Shown here: positions 35,301-45,182 of the stretch, one piece after another
Layout of the letters: each line of letters starts with the position of its first letter
Numbering within the stretch: position 1 is the first letter of the stretch
NCBI RefSeq assembly: GCF_000143415.4
Contig: NW_003314268.1
Span: forward strand, 3,051,502 to 3,115,501
Length of the DNA: 64,000 nucleotides
Reading direction: 5' to 3'
From: Selaginella moellendorffii
Lineage: Eukaryota > Streptophyta > Lycopodiopsida > Selaginellales > Selaginellaceae
Translations under genes and position numbers: made by a program
Notes under the pieces: model-generated
Seen by the model: only the letters and a program-made list of their open reading frames with translations
What the model was told of the DNA's origin: nothing
Database searches by the model: none

Positions 35301-37349
35301 ACATTATTGAGGTTGAGATTCAAAGTGAAATGAGATGTCTCTCCTTAGGATTGATATTGAGTTTCATTAATCTTAATGAAGATAGTGTTGATGATTTGGT
35401 TATGGCTTTATGTTATTAGCATTCGTACATTTGCTAGTTAGCAACTATGTTGACGTTCAAATGAACTGAGTGGCAAGTTTGAGTTAGTTGTGTTCTAAAC
35501 GAGATTATTTAGTAGGGGTTGAACTTTGAGCTTTTCCTTGAAAAGTGATTTAGTCATGGACTATGCTAACTCTACAAGTGGGAGAGTTAGTGATCGATGT
35601 TGGAATATTTTGAATCCTTATGGGATTTTAGTTGAAATATATCAATCATTGATGATTCTTCTTGTGCTTGCTATAAAGTGAGTTACGTTTTCTATAGATG
35701 GATTCATGGAGGATCGTTTGGTGATCACTTGTTGAGCATAACTTTGCTATGCTTAGCTTTTGGATTGATGCAGAAATGCTCTTCATTAGCTTTGCATTAT
35801 AAAGTTTGGCTTATGGATATGTTGAGGAGGATATTGTGGGTTGCACCATGATTTCTTCTTTAACATTGAAGTTGGTTCATGCAAGACTTGTGATCATTGT
35901 TAGACAAGATATGGCTATAGGCTTCTTCGAGCTTTTGGTTCTTTGAGTTTTGTGCTCATTATTCCATTTGTTAGAAGTTGTTGGGGGAAGGCATTTTTGG
36001 CTTTTTAGCTTTGATGTACAAGTTAGTATTTGCATTTAGCAATCATTGGTGATGGTTGACTATCATCTAGGATAATTGATTATCCTTGTATGAGGTTTTT
36101 CTTGATTATCGTTGATCTAGATTGATTTGCTATTCTTCGGGATGGTGGATTCCTTCTAAGACGATAATTCTGCATATCTCTTATTGATGGGATGATTAAT
36201 GATCTTTCATGATGGTTAGTTGTTCTCTTTGATAGCTTATGGCTTTTTGCAATACCACAAGTTGTTTGTGGTTTGCTCTGGATTGGTCTCTTGGGTTTGA
36301 GACATTAGTAGGATGTTGCTGACACTTGCTTAGGCAACTTGAGTTCTTCCTTAGTGTTGTTGGCTGGGATCTATTCGGATTGGCTAGTGCAATGGTTAAT
36401 ATGAACAAGCGTTTGTTTGCTTTCCAACATTCATTTTGTTCTGTTGATTATTGCTCGAGTTAGTTCTCATAGATTAGGATGTTATTTCCTTCGGGTGATA
36501 CATTCGCGAGCATTGTACTTGTTAGTCAATGATACTTTGTGTTCTTTGAGTTGTGTTTTGTGAGTTGTTTGGCATGCTATCTACCATCTTCGGTAGTTAA
36601 GTTTCATCATTGAGTTTCTTTGGTGCTATACTTGCTATTGAATTTTGTTGGATGGTGAATCCTATGTTTTCCAACATTAGTGATCTTGGTGGTTCCTATA
36701 ATCAACTATTGGTTTATCGGATGATAACTTACTTGGAATACTTTTGTGTTCTAATCTAAGATATATTCATTGATAATTAATCTCTAAGATATCATTGTTT
36801 ATGACTTTGATATAGTCCCTATATATTGATCTTTGAGTTTGGGCCAGTATAGGCAGACTGGCTTCAACACTTCGTGTGCATGTTGAAATCTCTAGTCATG
36901 GGGTAGCTACTGTCGACTGGTCACTTAACCCGCCTCTCTGTCGATGTTCCTTATTCCGTTGAAAGGGCGTGACCGTGTAAACAACTCTAACTGCCTGTTT
37001 ACAGTAATCTATCTAAACCTTACCGACGGGTTTGGTTTCTTTGCTCAGGAGGGTTGGGGCCTTTGGCTTCTCTCTCTATGTCTCTGCGGGCAGGGCATAT
37101 CACACTTTTGTAGCTGGGTGACTCCCAGAGCAGCAAGGGTGGCTGACTCCGTTGGTCATTTCCTTGTCGGTGACGGCCGGAAGGTGTCTGAGCTGGTAGC
37201 GCATCCGCGTTAGACAAAGAGGTTGCTCCCTAACTCATTTAAGTTGGTGCATTTCTCACATAGTGTGAGTACCGTGAACTTTTTTGAGAGTTGTTTCCTT
37301 GGCGGTATTCTAGACTGGAGTATGCATCGACGAGGACGTCGATCTTCCC
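32397..37349 (+). mobile_element. internal region of element B (no gag-pol)
   Basis: About 5 kb of T- and G-rich sequence has only short frames; the longest clear ones are 33508-33744 and 36944-37213, both without recognisable domains. No RT or integrase motif is visible. A 549-bp gap (34206-34754) could hide some sequence, but it is too small for a pol gene. Confidence 0.65.
34206..34754. other. assembly gap (N run)
   Basis: 549 undetermined bases lie inside element B. Confidence 0.99.
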
Positions 37350-37362
37350 AAGGGGGGGAGAG
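37350..37362 (+). promoter_or_regulatory. polypurine tract of element B
   Basis: The purine run AAGGGGGGGAGAG immediately precedes the 3' LTR start (TGTCGCGA at 37363), the expected plus-strand primer site. Confidence 0.85.
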
Positions 37363-38510
37363 TGTCGCGAATGTGACTTCAGGTATAGAAAGTTACCTGT
37401 CGGCCAGTCCTTACGGACACTCTTACCTTACTGCCACGATGGCAGGAGGTCGGTATTGCTGGACCCTTTATTAGTCCCTCTTGTTCAAGTGTTAGTAAAC
37501 TGGACTTTGCATCTGTACTTGGCCGGATGAGCATAAGGAAGGAATTCCTAAGTGTCTATTTAGCTGAGCATACTCGGCCCGGCTTGTTAGTTCTCTTTTG
37601 CTCTGTCTTGCACTGGCTTGACAAGAACCCTCGCGTATTGAGATTGGTCCCTCAATATCGCTACATGATAGCTTACCGTGTCTGCCAAACACCCTCGCTA
37701 TCATGCCCTTAGCGTTAGTCTCAATTCGGTCCCAAATGCTATTTATGGAAAGTGTCCAGATTTGCTCATTTGGCATATCTACGGAATGTAGAGATCATCC
37801 TGAACACAATGGTGTTCGTCCCATGTCCAAATTCGCAATCTAGAGACATTCCATATTTAGTAAGTTTCGAGTTTGTCCCAGAGACTAACTCCTGATACTA
37901 AGGGAGGCTTGGGGTGAAAGCCCAAAGCGTGTGTTCCTCAAGGGGGGGGGGGGCTATGGGGGGTTCCAAATGTATAGTAGGGATAATGGGTAGGTTGGGC
38001 ATGGCCAACCAACCTGAGGCATAGTCTAGCTCCTGCTTGCGTGCCTGTCCTTGTTCTGCGTCCGGCTTGGGTCTAAGCCCAATTTCCATTCCATGCTAGC
38101 TGGTGGAGTACCCGTATCCTCACGTTAAGCCACCGGTATGCCGAAATAGCGCCAGACTCCGTTTGGCTCCGTTTTGCGTGTTGGTCCTGGCATTGGGATG
38201 CTGGTTGCTCCAGGACTGTTCCAAGTCACTCCGGGCTCCTGTCCCTTCGCTCCTTGGGCTATATGCTCGGGAGTTGCTCTGTGGTCCGGTTCCATCACTC
38301 CTTGGCGTCATGCTTGGGAGTTTGGCACTGTTCCTTCGTTCAGTGGCCCAAGGCCCTGAACCTCGGGTTCCTATGGACACGTGGCACGGACACGTGGTAT
38401 GTGACACGTGGCATCTGTCACGTGGCACAAAGAGGGTTTAGGTTCCGCTTCGTGGTGTTATCCTATGGTAAATCACCATAGGATAAAGGGTCAAAACCAC
38501 GTGCGCTACA
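37363..38510 (+). mobile_element. element B 3' LTR
   Basis: This is an uninterrupted 1148-bp LTR, TGTCGCGA...GCGCTACA, that serves as the reference for the broken 5' LTR. Confidence 0.9.
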
Positions 38511-41025
38511 TACATTAAGACGATTTTAACTTTGCACGAAGTAAGATCCTAGCTGCAGGGATGACTTTTCTTTAGCTGTTTCTATAAGAGTTAGAGCTTC
38601 TCTTCAAAGGTGTAGAAGTCATATATAGTTTTCCAGGAGGTTTTGAGTTTTGCCAATTATGCTAAATCAAAGAGTTATTTATGTGATTTTTGAATTCAAT
38701 GATTTTGCATAATGCAAGATTCTCAAGATGTCAAATAGTGATAAAATTAGATATAGGAGTTGCTATTAGGAGACAACTAATGTTAGTATTTTATTTAAAT
38801 TCATAAAGCTACATAAAAGGATTGAAAGAATGGTGTTTGAAAATTAAAACTATAGAGCTTGATGGTTTACGAGTCCATCTAAGAGAAGTACAATAAAATA
38901 AAGGGATTCAAGGAAAGTCATTACTATTGAAACTAAAAACACATATTTATAACTAGATATTTTTCTTACTATTTTTGTAACTTGTTTTTGCAGGTATATA
39001 TTTTTCAGGCTATATTTTAGAAGCATGCATCATGGAACCAATACATACTCTTGCAATTAACAACTACAAGAAAATCAATAAAGAGATTTTAAAGTCATGA
39101 TTAAAATTAAAATAAAGGTAAGGATGATGACTATTCACTCACCATTTTAACAAGATGATATAATGTTAACCACCATAAAATCTTTTTCTTGGCTCATGCA
39201 AATGAATAAGGTTTTCTTTCAATGGTATACTTTATATGTGATAGCTATATTGGTTGGAGATGCCTTGATAGAATAGTTGAGGCTCATTAGATATTATGAC
39301 CGTCTTCTATAAACCAGAGATTGACATTTGAGACCATATGGACAATTAAATCTATTGAATGGCAATTCATATATGTCTTATTTGGGACAAAATCTCACTG
39401 AAAACATATTTATTTATGAAGAGCATATAGTGCTAAAAGTGAGTTCCAGGTTTTGTATGAAATCCCCACTAATTAAAAATAACATGGTTGAAACATCATA
39501 AGAGGTGTGAACTAATTTTTGGTATGATTTTTACTTAACTTTTTTTTTTTTACAGATCATTCTTCAAAAGTATGAATTTGCTAAAGATCAAAGAAACTAA
39601 TAGGCTACTACCACTAGAAAGACTGAAGAAGATCTTAGGATCTTACTTTGTTACACTATAAATAATATAAAAATTGTGCCCTTACAATTTATAGCCTTGT
39701 TGTGGAAAAAAAAGGGATCCTTAGCTTATGTTTACAAAAAACTAAAATCATTGTTAGCCATGTAATACCAATGAGTACAAAATGTAGAGTTATTTTTGGT
39801 TTGGAGGGGAACTCATAGAAAACAAAAATGGCCCCATCTTCGATGCCAACACAAATACAATTTGAATAATTTAAATATGTTAAAATTTATAGTTTTTATT
39901 ATGGTTTTGATTTGCTTAGAGTAGTGTAGAATATACTTGGATATTCTAGGATATTCTACTATCTAATGATTGTTATTCACTTAGATTAATCTCGTATTGT
40001 AATTTTAATAGATATAATTATAATTTATAAGCTTTCCTAAATACTTCCTTGTATATTCTAGTTTATTTAATGGTTGATATGTAATAAGATTAGTCTTTAT
40101 TAACTTCCAGTTAATCAATTATATTATTAAATAATAAGCAATACTATTAAGAAAACCAAATGCTGCTGCATGCAGTATGCAGAAAATTATTATAATTTTA
40201 CTTATCAGAAAATTTTTATTATTGAGACTTATTTAATAGCAAAGTAGTATAAGAATTCTAATTACAATATTTAAGGCACTTTTTTCTTCTTTTTTTCTTA
40301 AATATCACATTTTTAGAGGTAGGCTAGAGGTAGATAAATACACTAGATGGCATATTTTAACTCTTGATTTTATGTGTTCCGATCATATATGGAGTTTGCT
40401 AAGGGAAGTTTATTCTCCCTCACTATAACACTTTTTGGTGGTGTTTTTATATAGTTTTAGATATGGTTTCACATCAATTTTCCGAAGTATTTTCCAATAA
40501 CAGCAATATAAATTTTAATTGAGGACATAATAGAACTTTAAGGAAGGCTTGCCCATATTGTGGAGGTTACGTTAATGCAAACTATATAGATCAAATTGTT
40601 GGAGAGCATCAATAATGTTCCAAAAAATTCATATTTGAAAGATCCATCTTGGAATTCTTAGTGAATAATATTGAGTTTTTTGTTTACTTACATAGGCAAG
40701 TAAACACTTTCAAGGATGGATGAGTTAAAGACATTGCTGTTTGATATTGGATAATATAGGCTTATAATAAACTGGGTAGATTAGATGGTCGGCTGTGACA
40801 TGAATAATTTGATCAAACTATAATCTATATGAATAATTATATAGCATATAAACTCTAGAAAACTATTTTGATAACAATGTTTCAGTGAAAAGTAATTTAT
40901 TTGAAAAACTATACACTATCTAGGCTATAAGAAAATTATGTAAAAAATCCATATGAAAATGAAAATTTATACATAATACTAAAATTATATTAAAAAAACA
41001 ATACCAAAAGGATAACCGCACACCA
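38511..41025. other. AT-rich duplicated block, unit 2, part right of element B
   Basis: It continues the block cut at 22011 and is highly similar to 8680-11085 and 61250-63590. The exon-like piece of unit 1 (9160-9271) has its counterpart near 38993-39117, here altered by a short insertion at the acceptor. No gene is assigned. Confidence 0.6.
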
Positions 41026-41369
41026 AATTTGCAGGTGTGTTTGATCGCTTCGTGGAGTCTGGACAGTGGCTCCAGTGACTTGGCTTGTGACATGCTCATG
41101 GTCAAGCTCTATTGCAGTGCAGGCCTGTGGAAGGGTCAATCCCTCGCTTTGCAGCCAAGTTTGGCATTTCCTGGATTGTCAATGGACAAGCAAACAGGTG
41201 GCATTGTAGTGGCTACACTCGGCAGTGCAGCGTGGGAGTAGAGAGAAGATCGAGGTATAGTTTCAAGAGGTCGCGAAAAGATCTTTACATATACTTCCAG
41301 CACAGCTATCAAAAATTGGAAAACCTGAAAACACCGACATTTCTCAAGTGTTTATCGTTGGCTGAGCGC

Positions 41370-42420
41370 CTAAGTGATCTCTAGGAGGCACTTGCGTGCG
41401 TTCCACGCATTGAGCGCATCCTGGGGACTCCAGTTGGTGACTTGACGACCAACAAGAGTCTTGAGCATGCCATCGTAGAACCTCTTTTGCCCCCTGGCAA
41501 GCTCCGCTTCACTGCCAAGGGTAGGCATCTTGTTATACCCTTGTACCGTCCTGCAAGTCTGTCAATACCAAAGCGTTTGGAAACGCAGCTCTTACCTGGT
41601 GAAGAAGCGGCCACCGGGTGAAGACCATTGGGGATTCTCATCTTGATCTTAGCGAAGTCCTTCTTCCAAGTTGTTCGAAGTTGTTCTGTAATTCGGTGCG
41701 GGTGAAGCTTGGAGTGAATTTCTTCGGATTCAGCTAGACGGGCAGCCGTTTTTGCAGTCATTTACCTTGCAAGCTGGCCTGATCAACCTGATGGTTCTCC
41801 ACCCAAACGAAACCATCTATTTCCAGGATTCCGTAATACCAGTCATCTTTGTCACCGGCCTAGAAGACGATATGTCAGCGCTCATGATCCAAGTGACTAA
41901 CTATTCTTACCATGATGGTAACTGGCGGTCTGTAGCTCTTCGGATGCGCTGCTGTCTCCAGGAGTTCCTGTATGGCGAACATAGCGGGCTGGTAAAGATT
42001 CTCGACTCCCGCGTTGCTTTTGAAATCCAACGTCACCTTGAGCCGCAGGCCACGAAGCGTGTAGCGTTTAGTGTACACGTACATCTTCCAATCCGAATGG
42101 TGCCTCGGAGAAGAATTGCTCGCAGACTGAGGTTTTATCAGCAGGTCATCTGTTGAAGAGTCCCAAGACTCTCAGAGTTGGGAAGGTTTTCCGCGTCAAC
42201 CTGGGTCGCCTGTCTTCCTTGTCAGCCTCATACTGGAGCACAAAGTCCGCTTTTTTGTCAGATGGCGATGACGGGGGCTCCTTTTCAAGTTCGCGGGGCC
42301 TTGTAAAGCGGCCAAGGTTCCGTAGCATCCTGTCCAGTATCGGTGCGACCTGCATCTCTTCTTTGCAATCACCTTGGAACGCAGTCGAGTAGGCCACATC
42401 GTTGGCGATGAGCTTCTATG
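41370..42420 (-). pseudogene. unrecognised multi-exon gene ('gene X'), unit 3
   Basis: Minus-strand exons are clearer here than in unit 2. One ends at 41911 (donor ATG|gtaag) and contains DWKMYVYTKRYTLRGLRLK. The next is 41766-41859 (GDKDDWYYGILEIDGF...VDQASLQ), with acceptor TCTTCTAG and donor CAAG|gtaaatg. The last is 41370-41511 (EAELARGQKRFYDGM ... CLLEIT, stop 41370-41372), with acceptor GGCAG. An upstream block reads KLIANDVAYSTAFQGDCKEE. Damage includes a 1-bp loss in the HPVGRFF exon (~41623, giving HPVAASS) and an inverted 72-bp segment at 42417-42488 that removes the exon part present in unit 2. The family is unknown. Confidence 0.5.
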
Positions 42421-42488
42421 CAAGCATCAGATGCCCTCATACGATAGGTTTGCTGCCGTGGAGATGTCAGGCTCTTCATTGCGTCAAC
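42417..42488. repeat. 72-bp micro-inversion relative to unit 2
   Basis: This segment is the exact reverse complement of 12421-12492, while the flanks (GATGAGCTT on the left, AGAAGAAATG on the right) stay in the original orientation in both units. Confidence 0.95.
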
Positions 42489-43182
42489 AAGAGAAGAAAT
42501 GATTTTAACTTTTTTACCGTGATCTTTCATGAGTTTTGTTTCCTAATGGAGGGGAATATAAACGTGTTCGACAAGATGAAATTCCGGGGCTCTTTTGGAC
42601 TGTGCTCAGTATATGTGGAGAGCAGAAGAGACAGGTAGTGCTAGAGGTCCTACCTGAATTGGAGAACCATATTGAAGTGGCCGATGCTCCAATGCTTGCT
42701 ACTTGCTTGAGTAGCAGCTGGAGAATATGCTTCCGGACTTTCCAAGCTGGAAGTTCTGGAGAGAAGCATGGCTACACTCATTTAAGTTTTTATAAAGTGT
42801 CCAAATTATTAATTTTTTCCTTGGGGGGAGTGTATCACATAATTGTTTACCTGAAATCACATTCAAATACTTATCAATCAGTTCTTTCAAACATTCTCTT
42901 CTGCTAATGTCAAGATACAGTAATACTCTGTTGATATTGAAATCCAAGTAATTCACAAACCTATATCTTGAAATCGAAGTGTTCGGTTTTGAGATATAGA
43001 TAAGCTCTATAACACATTTGTATAAGTCAGCTCAATTAGAATGCCTTTGAGCTGCTATCTTAGAGCTGAGAGAAGTTCCACTTTATTTTCAGTCTTGTCT
43101 TGGCAAATTTCACCATGGAGAAATCTCAAGCAGCCAATATGAAACCTTGCAAGAACCCTAATTTCTGGTGGTTATTTGGGCA
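42489..43182. other. region between gene X and deformylase, unit 3
   Basis: It matches 12494-13155 with small indels and is presumed to be intergenic. The conserved open frame 42536-42907 is of unknown meaning. Confidence 0.4.
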
Positions 43183-44290
43183 ATGGCGGCAACTGGCGGT
43201 GATGTGCCGTCGCGTGGCGGGAATCCGTGGCGCCATGGAATGCTCGGAATGGATTCCTGGAAGCTGAATGCGGGCACATTCCGGCAACAGCAGCAGCAGC
43301 GAGGATTTCAAGTGATAACGGCAGCTACACGACTGTTCACAGAGCGTGGAAGCCGATGGTGAAATTGCGTGGTATAGGGTTCTTGCCTCCTGATTTTCTT
43401 GTCGCAGCTGGCCCTGTGGAATTCAATTCCAATCTCAGCATTGTCTTGTATCCCGATCCCAAGCTCCGCGGGAGGAACATCCGCATCAATTCCTTCGATG
43501 ATAATGTCAAGAAGCTTATGCTGGACGTGACGTACAGGTATGTTCCTTGCGAATTTCATCACTGTCCAACGTATGCCTTGTCTTTCTTTTCGTTTTTGCC
43601 AGGAGAGATGGAGTAGGCTTGTCCGCTCCACAAGTATGCGTCAATGCCAGGCTCATGGTGTACGTTTTCGTGAATCCAATGATTGCCAAGTTTGGGAAAG
43701 AGCGAGAAGCTGATACTTTAGAAGGATGCCTACCTTTTTACAGCACTCAAGCCGATGTTTAGGTACTATTCCTTTGTACATAGAGATTCTCTTTTATACC
43801 TTGCGTCTTTGTTTCCAGAGACTGATATCGATCCGAGTTGAAAGCTCAAGACATCAACGGGAAGAAATTTGGTACCGCCTTCAGGGGCTGGACTGCTCGA
43901 ATTTTCCGACATGAGTATGATCACCTGGAGGTAATGTCTCGTTAGTTTTTTTTCTGTGCATACATCAAGGTGGCCGTGGTATTTGTTCGCACAGGGTGTC
44001 CTTTACATCGACCAGATGACTCCAAAATCACTGAACTCAATTGGACAAGAACTTTTGATAAGAGATTCCATAATTGTATGTGCCCTCATGTCGGCTTTGT
44101 TTGCAGAATCTGGAAAATTTGAGAAGAGGTCTGGGACGCCTCGTCCCGATGCGGTTAAAGACAAACTGTTAAGTTTGATTCCGCTCGTCTCGTGCGAAGA
44201 TGCTCGGTTCGATTACGCGCTCCGTTTTCAACTTACCGGAAACTCCAGCTGGCGAAGAACAATAAGCCTAAAAGCGAATCCAACCGAGCG
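43183..44290 (+). pseudogene. peptide deformylase (PDF1B-like), unit 3
   Basis: This is the best preserved deformylase relic. The ATG at 43183 opens MAATGGDVPSRGGNPWRHGM, a Gln/Arg-rich transit-peptide-like start. Exon 43408-43537 has LYPDPKLRGRNIRINSFDDN. Exon 43603-43762 has motif 1 GVGLSAPQ and motif 2 EGCLPF (EGCLSF is usual) and ends in an in-frame TAG where Glu is expected. Exon 43819-43930 has WTARIFRHEYDHLE (motif 3, zinc or iron ligands) but a frame change near its start. Exon 43995-44057 has lost its GT donor (TTTG|ATAAG). Exon 44107-44290 has a net 4-bp deletion after NLE. The three metal-binding motifs identify the enzyme; the accumulated breaks argue for a pseudogene. Confidence 0.75.
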
Positions 44291-45182
44291 GTGAGTGCCT
44301 TGCTTTTATTTCCATCGTAGAAGATGGCTAGAAGCTGAACCTTTTCTCCTTTTCTTTTCTTGTGTGATATTTTTTCAGAGTTTCAGAGTTGACGATCCCG
44401 CGCCACACGAACTACCATCTGAAAGCGATATGGCCGACCTTCATATCATCCTGGTTAACGCTGAGAAGAGAATCAGAGCACTGACTGCCTCCAAAACTAC
44501 ATCGGTGAAAAAGGCCAGAAGAAGTGTGAAGAAGAAACATGGCCAGCTATGTGAAGCTCCATTGGGCGGGCCTTTTGTGTTGCCTCTCTCGAGGAGCCCA
44601 AGGAGGAGCTCTTGTTTTCCTGAAGTTCTTTCATACCCGACAACGGTTTATAGCAGCAAGGCTGACGCAATGCAGTTCCGAGGAAGAGTTGTGGCCATCA
44701 CGGGTTGATAGATGGAGGTTTAGCAGTCCAGATGAAGACCTTTCTATTGGCTCGAGCACTTCAGCAGATTTCGGTCAGATTACCGGTCAGAATTCGGTCT
44801 TAAGGAGAGAGAGTTTGGAATCGGACCTTTGGGACGACTTCGTTATTCTCCAGTGCTTTAATTCAAGCAAGATACTCGAGCAACGTTGCGGCAGAAAGAA
44901 AGTGCAGCGCTCCGGGCGAGGAAGTGGTCTGAGTCTTCCGGACGGAGGCGCGAAAATGAGGATATGTCCGGGAAACCAGGTGTATCAACACAGGGAAGGC
45001 CGAGTCGCGACTCAGGAATTCAAACGCAACAACAGAGGTGGCAGCGAAAGTTCCGAAAGATCAGCGTCCGGAATCGGGAGAAGCAACTAGACGACGGCCA
45101 GGATGTTGAGATCGGCGTGGAAGGCTAGCAGGCAAAGTACACAGTGTGGGCGCTAACCTCGTGTTTTTGCAAACACTTGCAG
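44291..45182 (+). other. uncertain coding block between deformylase and lipase, unit 3
   Basis: After an intron-like stretch, the frame MADLHIILVNAEKRIRALTA (from 44430) runs into a basic KKARRSVKKKHGQ end. An overlapping frame, 44539-45090 (183 codons, MASYVKLHWAGLLCCLSRGA...), ends SERSASGIGRSN, and another ends at 45128 (LDDGQDVEIGVEG). No domain was recognised. It may hold the lipase's first exon. Confidence 0.4.

Larger units (their letters stand above)
22012..38510 (+). mobile_element. LTR element B (non-autonomous, carries nested insertions)
   Basis: The two LTRs start TGTCGCRAATGTGACTTCAGG and end GCGCTACA. The 5' LTR is 22012-22630 plus ~31898-32382 (about 1.1 kb after removing the insertion), and the 3' LTR is 37363-38510 (1148 bp). 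A primer-binding site for initiator tRNA-Met follows the 5' LTR at 32385, and a polypurine tract precedes the 3' LTR. The internal ~5 kb (with one gap) shows no gag, protease, RT or integrase frame on either strand, so the element looks like a large retrotransposon derivative moved in trans. Flanking 5-mers differ (ACCAT and TACAT), and about 40 bp present at this site in units 1 and 3 are missing, so no clean target duplication is visible. Confidence 0.85.
11086..41025 (+). repeat. tandem segmental duplication, unit 2
   Basis: This is the second copy of the multi-gene unit and the only one in which gene X, deformylase, lipase, lectin, finger gene, old LTR and AT block are all present without an assembly gap in a gene. 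It is enlarged by the 16.5-kb nested LTR complex at 22012-38510. The start is set where GTGTTTGATCGCTTCGTGG begins; the same words open units 3 (41037) and 4 (63597). Confidence 0.9.
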
